Assembly (NCBI RefSeq): GCF_011799805.1
Contig: NZ_WXUB01000001.1
Span: 806,001-870,000 of the forward strand
Direction: 5' to 3'
Length of the DNA stretch: 64,000 nt
DNA from: Maribellus sediminis
GTDB taxonomy: Bacteria; Bacteroidota; Bacteroidia; Bacteroidales; Prolixibacteraceae
Shown here: positions 44,296-52,294 of the stretch, piece after piece
Position numbering within the stretch: position 1 is the stretch's first letter
Layout: each line of letters begins with the position of its first letter
Notes under the pieces: model-generated
What the model was told of the DNA's origin: nothing
Databases searched by the model: none
Seen by the model: only the letters and a program-made list of their open reading frames with translations
Translations under genes and position numbers: made by a program

Positions 44296-47200
44296 TGCTT
44301 TTGATTGTATTCTGGGCTTTGTCGGTAAAGGCGCAGGATAATCCGCATGGCGACGATCTGAAGTTTGACTGTTTGGATTGCCACACCACCGAAGGCTGGA
44401 TCTTTTCTGCAGCCACTGCGAAGTTCGATCACAATAAAACCACTTTCAAGTTGGAAGGTCAGCACGTGGCGACGGATTGTAAAGCCTGTCATTCGAGCCT
44501 TGTTTTTTCAGAAGCCAAAACCAACTGCATGGATTGCCACACCGATATGCATAACACTACCCTGGGAATGGACTGCGCACGTTGTCACGACCCGAAATCG
44601 TGGCTGGTTTCAAACATTACCGAAATACACCAGGCAAGCCGGTTTCCTTTGCTGGGAGCACATAATACTGCCGATTGTGCCGACTGCCACACCTCGGCTT
44701 CGAAGCTCGAGTTTCAGCCACTTGGCATAGAGTGTATCGATTGTCACCGGCAGGATTACGAAGCCACTACCAATCCGAATCATGCCCAGGCGGGCTTGTC
44801 AACCGATTGTATTGAGTGTCACAAAATCGATGCTTTTTCATGGAGCTCTCAAGGCTTTAACCACGACTTTTTCCCGTTGAGTAAGGGGCACGAAATTAAT
44901 GATTGTGCGGCCTGTCATACTGCCGGAGTTTTTGAGCCCATTTCTTCGGATTGTTACTCGTGTCATCAAAACGATTATTTAACTGCCGCCAATCCATCGC
45001 ATCAGAATTCCGGCTTTACTACAACTTGCACTGATTGTCATACCACAGCCCCCGGCTGGCAACCTGCTAAATTTGATATTCACGACGATTATTATTTTCC
45101 GATTTTCTCAGGTAAACACCGTGGCGAGTGGGAGAGCTGCACCGATTGTCACACCCAACCCGAAAGCTACGCCGTTTTTAGTTGTACCGGTTGTCACGAG
45201 CACAACCAGAACAAAATGGATGATGAACACCGCGGTATTAACGGGTACTCCTACAATAGCTTAGCTTGTTATGCTTGCCACCCGATGGGAAGGGAAGAAG
45301 GAGCATTTAATCACGAAACCACAGGTTTTTCGTTGAAAGGGGCACATGTCCAAACCGATTGTCTGGAGTGTCACTCCAATGGTTTTTCAGGTACATCAAA
45401 CGAATGTGCAAGTTGTCATATCAATAGTTATAATGAAGCCGCAAACCCGGTGCATCTTACAGCCGGAATTTCCACCGAGTGTCAGGTCTGCCATACTGAA
45501 GAAGGTTGGATTCCATCGCAATTCGATCATACTGCAACCAGTGGGTTTGAACTCACAGGTGGCCATTCAGGAAGACAATGTGCCGACTGCCACCTTGGAA
45601 CCACAACGGCTGCGAGTTCAGAATGCATTACCTGCCACCAGGCCAATTTCAATGAAGCACCCAATCATCTGGCGCAGAATTATCCAACTGAATGTTTGCA
45701 ATGCCACACGGTGAACAGTTGGGAGGCCGTGAATTTTGATCATAACCTGACGAACTTTCCGTTGACTGGAGCACATATTGCCACGGAGTGTTCGGCGTGC
45801 CACTCCGATGGTTACACCGGTACTTCGATGCTGTGTAATTCGTGCCATGCAGAGAATTACAACCAGGCACAAAATCCGATACACAGTACTGCCGGATTAT
45901 CTACCGAATGTGAAAACTGCCATACCACCACCGCGTGGATTCCATCGCAATTTGACCATACAGCAACCAGTGGTTTTGAACTTACTGGCGGCCATTCAGG
46001 AAGACAATGTGCCGACTGCCACCTTGGAACCACAACTGCTGCAAGTTCAGAATGCATTTCCTGTCATCAGGCTAATTTCAACAGTGCGCCCAATCATTTG
46101 GCACAGAATTATCCAACCGAATGTTTGCAATGCCACACTGTGAACAGTTGGGAGGCTGTTAATTTTGATCATAACCTGACGAACTTCCCCTTGACCGGAG
46201 CACATATTGCTACCGAATGTTCGGCGTGCCACACCGATGGTTATACCGGGACTTCGATGTTGTGTAATTCTTGTCATGCAGAGAATTATAACCAGGCACA
46301 AAATCCAATACACAGCACCGCCGGATTATCTACCGAATGTGAAAACTGCCATACCACGACCGCCTGGATTCCATCGCAATTCGATCATACTGCAACCAGT
46401 GGGTTTGAACTCACAGGTGGCCATTCAGGAAGACAATGTGCCGACTGCCATCTGGGAACAACAAGTGCAGCGAGTTCAGAATGCATTTCCTGTCACCAGG
46501 CTAATTTCAACAATGCGCCCAACCATTTGACACAGAATTATCCAACCGAATGTTTGCAGTGCCATACCGTTAACAGTTGGGACGCTGTGAATTTCGATCA
46601 TAGCCTGACGAACTTCCCGCTCACCGGAGCACACATTGCCACGGAATGTTCGGCTTGCCATACCGATGGTTATACCGGTACCTCGATGCTGTGCAATTCG
46701 TGCCATGATGATAATTATAACCAGGCACAAAATCCGATACACAGTACTGCCGGATTATCTACCGAATGTGAAAACTGCCATACCACCACCGCGTGGATTC
46801 CATCGCAATTCGACCATACTGTGACCAGTGGATTTGAACTCACTGGCGGCCATTCCGAAAGACAGTGTGCTGACTGCCACCTTGGAACCACAACGGCTGC
46901 GAGTTCAGAATGCATTACCTGCCATCAGGCGAATTTCAACAATGCGCCCAACCATTTGACACAGAATTATCCAACCGAATGTTTGCAATGCCACACGGTT
47001 AACAGTTGGGATGCTGTAAATTTTGATCATAACCTAACGAATTTCGCGCTTACCGGAGCACATATTGCCACAGAATGTTCGGCATGCCATTCCGATGGTT
47101 ATACCGGGACTTCAATGTTGTGCAGCGCTTGTCATACAGCGGATTACAACGCAAGTATAAACCCAAGTCACGGATCACTGGGGCTCTCTACTTCCTGCGA

Positions 47201-47696
47201 TGATTGTCATACCACTAACCCGGGGTGGGAGCCTGCGCTGTTTCCAAATCACAACGATTATTATGCGCTGAATGGTGATCATGCAACGGTTGCAAGTAAT
47301 TGCTTTTTATGTCACGAGGGAAATTATTCAAACACGCCGAACACCTGTTACGGGTGTCATGCCTCAGATTATAATACTACTACAGACCCTTCTCACCTGG
47401 CGGCAAACTTTCCAACCGAGTGTCAAACTTGTCATACGGAAACGGCCTGGGTGCCTTCTACTTTTGATCACGACGGGCAATATTTCCCCATTTACAGCGG
47501 ACGTCACAATGGCGCTTGGAACTCCTGTGCCGATTGTCATACGCAGGCTACAAATTATGCTGTGTTCTCGTGTATTACCTGTCACGAACACAATCAAACT
47601 GAAACCGACAGCCGTCATACTGATGTGAGCGAATATGTATATACAGCAACCAGTTGCTTTGATTGTCACCCGAATGGATTTGCCGGAGATGATTAG
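44277..47696 (+). CDS. 46-haem c-type cytochrome with tandem repeats
   Basis: An 1139-residue exported cytochrome with a Sec signal peptide (1-19). I count 46 CXXCH motifs, about one per 25 residues, among the larger multihaem proteins. Residues 411-948 contain nearly four copies of a 143-residue unit with six haem sites each (CADCH, CITCH/CISCH, CLQCH, CSACH, CNSCH, CENCH), 429 bp per unit in the DNA. The flanks hold divergent copies of the same design, and segments around 270-300 and 1085-1115 (FPIFSGKHRGEWESCTDC and its later relative) suggest an older duplication. Its start overlaps the 20-haem gene by 19 bp; its end overlaps the porin gene by 8 bp. No lipobox or T9SS tail is seen. Confidence 0.9.
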   Translation: MQKLSLMLLIVFWALSVKAQDNPHGDDLKFDCLDCHTTEGWIFSAATAKFDHNKTTFKLEGQHVATDCKACHSSLVFSEAKTNCMDCHTDMHNTTLGMDCARCHDPKSWLVSNITEIHQASRFPLLGAHNTADCADCHTSASKLEFQPLGIECIDCHRQDYEATTNPNHAQAGLSTDCIECHKIDAFSWSSQGFNHDFFPLSKGHEINDCAACHTAGVFEPISSDCYSCHQNDYLTAANPSHQNSGFTTTCTDCHTTAPGWQPAKFDIHDDYYFPIFSGKHRGEWESCTDCHTQPESYAVFSCTGCHEHNQNKMDDEHRGINGYSYNSLACYACHPMGREEGAFNHETTGFSLKGAHVQTDCLECHSNGFSGTSNECASCHINSYNEAANPVHLTAGISTECQVCHTEEGWIPSQFDHTATSGFELTGGHSGRQCADCHLGTTTAASSECITCHQANFNEAPNHLAQNYPTECLQCHTVNSWEAVNFDHNLTNFPLTGAHIATECSACHSDGYTGTSMLCNSCHAENYNQAQNPIHSTAGLSTECENCHTTTAWIPSQFDHTATSGFELTGGHSGRQCADCHLGTTTAASSECISCHQANFNSAPNHLAQNYPTECLQCHTVNSWEAVNFDHNLTNFPLTGAHIATECSACHTDGYTGTSMLCNSCHAENYNQAQNPIHSTAGLSTECENCHTTTAWIPSQFDHTATSGFELTGGHSGRQCADCHLGTTSAASSECISCHQANFNNAPNHLTQNYPTECLQCHTVNSWDAVNFDHSLTNFPLTGAHIATECSACHTDGYTGTSMLCNSCHDDNYNQAQNPIHSTAGLSTECENCHTTTAWIPSQFDHTVTSGFELTGGHSERQCADCHLGTTTAASSECITCHQANFNNAPNHLTQNYPTECLQCHTVNSWDAVNFDHNLTNFALTGAHIATECSACHSDGYTGTSMLCSACHTADYNASINPSHGSLGLSTSCDDCHTTNPGWEPALFPNHNDYYALNGDHATVASNCFLCHEGNYSNTPNTCYGCHASDYNTTTDPSHLAANFPTECQTCHTETAWVPSTFDHDGQYFPIYSGRHNGAWNSCADCHTQATNYAVFSCITCHEHNQTETDSRHTDVSEYVYTATSCFDCHPNGFAGDD
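45507..47120 (+). repeat. 429-bp tandem repeat inside the 46-haem cytochrome gene
   Basis: Units begin at 45507, 45936, 46365 and 46794, exactly 429 bp (143 codons) apart. Units 1-3 are full and unit 4 stops near 47120. Nucleotide identity is high, so slippage or recombination can add or drop six haems without a frameshift. Confidence 0.95.
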
Positions 47697-49308
47697 CCGA
47701 ATTCCACATAGAAGCTCGTTGGTTTTGCTGATACTGTTTTTTTGCGGGATCATAAATGGCTATTCACAGGAAAAGTACAGGCAGGGAACTGTTTCGTATA
47801 TCAGTGGCGATAACATTTATGTGAAGTTTGAAACCACGGCCGGAATTGAAAACGGGGATACGCTTTTTGTATTTAAGGAACAGGCATACATACCGGCACT
47901 GGTAGTTCAGCATCAATCTTCCATTTCGTGTTTATGTACTGCCCTTGGAGACCTCACTTTCAAAACATCGGATTTGATTTTTAATCGCGAAAAGTCTTTG
48001 CCGAAAAGCGATGTTATTCCCGTTATTGCTGAGCAGGAACTTCCTGAAAAGGATGTGAGCCAGCAAGTGTTGACAGCGACGGAACCAACAAATCAGAAAA
48101 AAAATACGCCGGATTTTTCAGGGAAATTGCGTTTATCGTCATACTCCAATTTCTCGAATGTATCGGACGATATGCATCGCTTTCGTTACACATTTTCGGC
48201 ACTGGCTTCGAATGTTTCAGGTTCAAATCTCTCTGCCGAAACCTATATTTCGTTTACCCATAAATTGAACGAATGGGACGTGGTGAAAGAGAACCTGAAC
48301 GATGCACTTAAAATTTACAGCCTGGCCCTGCGCTACGATTTCACAGAATCAACTTCGCTGTGGCTGGGGCGTAAAATAAATCCACACGTAGCCAATGTTG
48401 GTGCAGTGGATGGTATTCAGTTTGAATACGATTTCAAGAATTTCTACGCGGGTATTATTGCCGGATCGCGCCCCGATTATTACGATTATGGCTATAATTT
48501 CGATCTGTTTGAATATGGTGCCTATTTCGGCCACAGCCGGAAGGTTGAGCATGGTTTTGTGCAGTCGTCGCTGGCTTTTTTCGAACAGCGAAATGCGGGA
48601 AATGTTGATCGCCGCTTTGCTTATTTTCAGCACACCAACTCAGCCGTTAAAAATCTGAATCTTTTTACTTCCTTCGAAATCGATTTGTATAAACTCGAAA
48701 ACAATCAACCCAAAAATACGCTGAGTCTTACCAGTTTATATTTGTCGGCGAATTACCGTTTTTCAAGGCAGTTGTCGCTGTTTGCTTCTTACGATAACCG
48801 GAAGAATGTGATCTACTACGAAACGTTCAGAAACATAACCGACGAAATTCTTCAGCAGGCAAGCCGGCAGGGAGTACGGGTTCGCATGAATTTCCGCCCC
48901 ATAAATTACCTGATCGTAAGTGCCAGCGCTGGCACGCGTTTCAGTGAAAACGATCCGAGACCTACCAAAACAGTAAATGGTTTTGTTACCTGGTCCCGGT
49001 TGCCAGGAATAAATGCGTCTTTAAGTTTAAGCGGAAACCTGATGCAAACCAGCTACCTCGATGGCCAGGTGTACGGTGCACGGTTGTCGAAAGATCTGAT
49101 TGACGGGAAGTTGTATTCCATGCTTTATTACAGGTGGGTTGATTTCAACTATGTCAATTCTCTTTCAAGTTTGAAACAACACATCGGAGAGATCGATTTT
49201 TCTTATCGATTCAACAAAAATTTTTACTTCTCTGTTAACTTTGAAGCCACTATTCAGGAAAAAGATATTTTTAATCGGTTATATTTAAGCCTGAGAAAGA
49301 ATTTTTAG
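47689..49308 (+). CDS. Outer-membrane beta-barrel (porin of a cytochrome conduit, predicted)
   Basis: A 539-residue outer-membrane protein. The Sec signal peptide (MISRIPHRSSLVLLILFFCGIINGYSQ) begins at the ATG at 47689; the longer frame from 47635 lies inside the cytochrome gene. After a periplasmic SH3-like region (SYISGDNIYVKFETTAGIENGD) and a linker, residues 150-539 alternate hydrophobic and polar residues in many amphipathic strands, ending in LYLSLRKNF with a terminal Phe, the outer-membrane insertion signal. No MtrB-type CxxC is seen. By position right after two giant cytochromes it is the likely porin sleeve of a conduit. It overlaps the cytochrome stop by 8 bp. Confidence 0.75.
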   Translation: MISRIPHRSSLVLLILFFCGIINGYSQEKYRQGTVSYISGDNIYVKFETTAGIENGDTLFVFKEQAYIPALVVQHQSSISCLCTALGDLTFKTSDLIFNREKSLPKSDVIPVIAEQELPEKDVSQQVLTATEPTNQKKNTPDFSGKLRLSSYSNFSNVSDDMHRFRYTFSALASNVSGSNLSAETYISFTHKLNEWDVVKENLNDALKIYSLALRYDFTESTSLWLGRKINPHVANVGAVDGIQFEYDFKNFYAGIIAGSRPDYYDYGYNFDLFEYGAYFGHSRKVEHGFVQSSLAFFEQRNAGNVDRRFAYFQHTNSAVKNLNLFTSFEIDLYKLENNQPKNTLSLTSLYLSANYRFSRQLSLFASYDNRKNVIYYETFRNITDEILQQASRQGVRVRMNFRPINYLIVSASAGTRFSENDPRPTKTVNGFVTWSRLPGINASLSLSGNLMQTSYLDGQVYGARLSKDLIDGKLYSMLYYRWVDFNYVNSLSSLKQHIGEIDFSYRFNKNFYFSVNFEATIQEKDIFNRLYLSLRKNF

Positions 49309-49341
49309 AATAGAGGAGTTTAATTTATTAAATAGTGCAAA

Positions 49342-50076
49342 ATGTATAAAACAAGATTATTCTTTTTGGTGATTTTAGTGATCGTATTTTCATCATGTGT
49401 CCGCAATAAAAATCCGCAGCAAATGCAGCAAAGCGTGATTCAACCAACAAATCAACATGTTTTTGAAATAAGCGAAGTGATTCAGGGAAACACCTACACT
49501 TACCTTAAGGTGAAAGAGAACATGATGGAGCGCTGGGTGGCTATCGGTAAAAAAGACGTGAATAAAGGCGATGTATTGTATTACGATGAAGCTTTGCAAA
49601 TGACCGATTTTCACAGTAAAGAAATCGATCGGACTTTCGATGTGATTTATTTTGTGAACCAGGTGAGCACAACACCTTTGAATCAGCAACCCGCAATGAC
49701 TGGTGGAATGCCATCGGCGCATAAAGGTAAAGTAAGTGCAAGCGATGCAGAAGTTGAAATTGACAAGCCGGAGGGTGAATTAAGTATTGCCGATGTGTAT
49801 GCCAACAAGGCCGATTACAGCAGCAAAGAATTTGAAATACGCGGAGTTGTAGTAAAAGTGAACGATCAGGTGATGGGTAAAAACTGGGTGCATATTCAGG
49901 ATGGAACCGGAACCAGTGGAAATTTCGATTTGACTATAACCACGGAAGCTGTTGTAAAGGTTGGCGACGAAGTTGTTTTTAAAGGGAAACTTACTTTGAA
50001 TAAGGATTTTGGTGCCGGTTATTTCTACGATTTAATCATGGAAGACGGTACTTTGGTCAGCAAAAAGGTTTCGTAA
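49342..50076 (+). CDS. OB-fold-like lipoprotein of the multihaem cluster
   Basis: A 244-residue lipoprotein with lipobox Cys19 (VFSSC). Two copies of a small beta-barrel are suggested: residues 42-110 (YTYLKVKENMMERWVAIG) and 148-240 (SIADVYANKADYSSKEFEIRG, WVHIQDGTG, GDEVVFKGKL). The second matches the OB-fold protein often found beside nitrite reductase and multihaem cytochrome genes (NrfJ-like). It may bind haem, nucleotides or a cytochrome; this is not known. It starts 34 bp after the porin gene and closes the cluster. A similar OB protein beside a conduit supports the assignment of the neighbours. Confidence 0.72.
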   Translation: MYKTRLFFLVILVIVFSSCVRNKNPQQMQQSVIQPTNQHVFEISEVIQGNTYTYLKVKENMMERWVAIGKKDVNKGDVLYYDEALQMTDFHSKEIDRTFDVIYFVNQVSTTPLNQQPAMTGGMPSAHKGKVSASDAEVEIDKPEGELSIADVYANKADYSSKEFEIRGVVVKVNDQVMGKNWVHIQDGTGTSGNFDLTITTEAVVKVGDEVVFKGKLTLNKDFGAGYFYDLIMEDGTLVSKKVS

Positions 50077-50082
50077 ACGTAT

Positions 50083-50139
50083 TTTGAAACCGGACTCTAA
50101 ATTTATTTATATATTTGTATCTAAATATATCGATATATT
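50083..50139 (+). promoter_or_regulatory. Promoter and palindromic operator of the small membrane protein
   Basis: TTTG at 50083-50086, a 23-base spacer, and TATATTTG at 50110-50117 form a promoter. A perfect 16-bp palindrome (AATATATCGATATATT, 50124-50139) lies on the start of transcription and touches the ATG at 50140, the usual place for an ArsR- or Fur-like repressor. Confidence 0.5.
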
Positions 50140-50391
50140 ATGATAGAGTTCAAAAAGCTGGAGATTAAGGAAGAAGGAAACCGGTTTCAACGCCTGGTCA
50201 GGAAGCCACATACAAAAAAAACGCTGGTGTATATTCTGATTGGTGCTGTAGCCGGTTTTCTGTTTTATTTTTTTACCGAAGGAATGCACATGGATGCCAT
50301 GCCGGGCCGCGAGATTATTCAAAGTGTGGCAGTGGGAGCTTTTTTCGGATTCTTTGTCACCAACAGTCCGTGTTCACGGGGGCGGTGTTAA
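50140..50391 (+). CDS. Two-helix membrane protein with Cys-rich tail (DUF6132-like)
   Basis: An 83-residue protein. A charged N-terminus (MIEFKKLEIKEEGNRFQRL) is followed by two helices (residues 28-46 and 59-75). The C-terminus is TNSPCSRGRC, with two cysteines. The helical pair and terminal Cys recall the small DUF6132 proteins found near rhodanese and redox genes in Bacteroidota, but I am not sure. A metal- or thiol-responsive role would fit the palindrome at its start. Confidence 0.65.
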   Translation: MIEFKKLEIKEEGNRFQRLVRKPHTKKTLVYILIGAVAGFLFYFFTEGMHMDAMPGREIIQSVAVGAFFGFFVTNSPCSRGRC

Positions 50392-50539
50392 AAAGTCAAC
50401 CGGTTATTTCTGAATTCCCAAACTTAAACACTTGTCTTTAGACAAAGGTGTCTCAATATTTCTTTATGTTGCATGTTGATTTTTGTAACTTTAATCTGAA
50501 AATCAATACAAGTAAGGTATTACGTTTAAACATCCCGCA

Positions 50540-52294
50540 ATGAAGAAATTAGTAGTTATCATTGGCACTTTCTTAATCCTCATGTCCTGCTCTAATCCAA
50601 ACAGCGAACACCAGAAGAAAAAAAATCTTACTCCTGAGGAACAAAAAATGGAGTGGTGGACCGACGCCCGTTTCGGGATGTTTATTCACTGGGGCCTGTA
50701 TGCTGAGCCAGCCGGAGAATGGAAAGGTGAACGTATTCCGGGAATTAGTGAATGGATAATGTGCAATGCAAAAATTCCGGTAAAAGAATACGAAAAGCTG
50801 GCTGAAACTTTTAATCCGGTTAAATTCAATGCCGATGAATGGGTGAAACTGGCCAAATTTGCGGGGATGAAATACATCGTAATCACCTCAAAGCATCACG
50901 ATGGATTTGCCATGTATCATTCTTTGGCCAGCAAGTATAATATCGTTGATGCCACACCTTTCACACGTGATCCGCTAAAAGAATTGGCCGATGCCTGTAA
51001 AAAGTACGATATGCGGCTTGGGTTTTATTACTCGCAGGCACAGGACTGGCACGAGCCGGGCGGAACTTACCGTGGTTACGACGAAGGTAAGCCTCACTGG
51101 GATCCGGATCTTGTACGCGAACCATTTATGGATTATATTGAAGGGAAAGCCATTCCGCAGGTAAAAGAAATTTTGGAAAATTATGGTGGCCTCGATATAC
51201 TTTGGTGGGATACCCCGTTTGGCATGACCGAAGAAGCGGCTGAAAAACTAAAAGCAATAACCGATGATTATCCAAAACTGATTACCAATAACCGATTATA
51301 CAGACCCTGGCCGGGCGATTTTTCGACGCCTGAACAGTATGTACCGCCAACAGGGCTCGATTATAACTGGGAAGTGTGTATGACCATGAACACAAGCTGG
51401 GGCTACAAGTGGTACGACGATAACTGGAAATCGTCGGAAGATTTGATTCGCATGCTGGTTGATATTGCGAGTAAAGGCGGTAATTTCTTGTTGAATGTTG
51501 GCCCTACCGCTGAGGGTGAGTTTCCGGAGCCGAGCGTAGAACGACTTAAAGCAATCGGGACCTGGATGCAAAAAAATGGCGAATCGGTTTACGGTACTTC
51601 CGCGAGTCCGTTTTTTAAGCTGCCGTGGGGGCGTTGCACGGTTAAAAAAGTAAGAGGTGGAACAAATTTTTACCTGCATGTGTTCGACTGGCCCAAAAAC
51701 GGTTTGCTCACCGTGCCGGGTTTCAAGGCAAACGTGAAGGATATTTATCTGCTTTCGAATTCAAACCAGCATTTTGCCTGGAAATTTGATGGGAATAACC
51801 TGGATATTCATGCACCTTCAGTGATCTTCGATGAGGTGAATACCGTAGTGGTAGTGAAGGTAAAAGGACAATATATTGTTGAAAGTAACAAGCCGACTCT
51901 GTTTAATGGCAGCATATTGTTACCGGCCGATTTTGCCGATGTTTATAATCCGGGGTATGGCAGTCATGCTAAGATAGAAGGACAAGGAACAAAATCAGTT
52001 ATTTCAAACTGGGTTGACGGCCGCTCGAAGCTAAAGTGGATTTTTGATGTAAGCGAGCCCGGGAAATACAGGGTAGAAACATTGGTGAATGCTGAAAGTA
52101 GTTCAGGTTTGAACATGGAGATTGGTGACAACAAAATAGCTTCAGAAATTCGTTCAACCGACGGCAAATTTGACGTAGTGAAGCTCGGTGAAATCGAGAT
52201 TAGTGAAACCGGAGATCACATGATTTCCCTGGTCCCCGATCGCGAAAACTGGAATGGTGCCGAGCTGATGTACCTTGAACTGATTAAACTTTAG
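50540..52294 (+). CDS. GH29 alpha-L-fucosidase lipoprotein
   Basis: A 584-residue exo-fucosidase that removes terminal alpha-L-fucose. The lipobox (LMSC, Cys17) places it on the cell surface or in the periplasm. The GH29 barrel starts at WWTDARFGMFIHWGLYAEPAG and has the substrate-binding ITSKHHDGFAMY. The catalytic nucleophile is Asp222 in LDILWWDTPFG. A C-terminal beta-sandwich domain (residues about 460-584, SKPTLFNGSILLPADFADV) could bind carbohydrate. The sulfatase gene is convergent and overlaps by 4 bp; together they suit a sulfated fucan or fucose-containing polymer. Confidence 0.93.
   Translation: MKKLVVIIGTFLILMSCSNPNSEHQKKKNLTPEEQKMEWWTDARFGMFIHWGLYAEPAGEWKGERIPGISEWIMCNAKIPVKEYEKLAETFNPVKFNADEWVKLAKFAGMKYIVITSKHHDGFAMYHSLASKYNIVDATPFTRDPLKELADACKKYDMRLGFYYSQAQDWHEPGGTYRGYDEGKPHWDPDLVREPFMDYIEGKAIPQVKEILENYGGLDILWWDTPFGMTEEAAEKLKAITDDYPKLITNNRLYRPWPGDFSTPEQYVPPTGLDYNWEVCMTMNTSWGYKWYDDNWKSSEDLIRMLVDIASKGGNFLLNVGPTAEGEFPEPSVERLKAIGTWMQKNGESVYGTSASPFFKLPWGRCTVKKVRGGTNFYLHVFDWPKNGLLTVPGFKANVKDIYLLSNSNQHFAWKFDGNNLDIHAPSVIFDEVNTVVVVKVKGQYIVESNKPTLFNGSILLPADFADVYNPGYGSHAKIEGQGTKSVISNWVDGRSKLKWIFDVSEPGKYRVETLVNAESSSGLNMEIGDNKIASEIRSTDGKFDVVKLGEIEISETGDHMISLVPDRENWNGAELMYLELIKL

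Noticed and set aside
45507-47120. CRISPR-like array
   Set aside because: The repeat unit is 429 bp with no short direct repeat plus unique spacers. It is protein coding with six CXXCH per unit.
47635-47688. Longer N-terminus for the beta-barrel gene
   Set aside because: The extra 18 residues lie inside the cytochrome coding region and would spoil the signal peptide that begins at 47689.
40493-50391. Nitrite reductase or dissimilatory nitrogen gene set
   Set aside because: The OB-type lipoprotein recalls NrfJ, but no NrfA-type CXXCK motif or NrfH-like protein is present.
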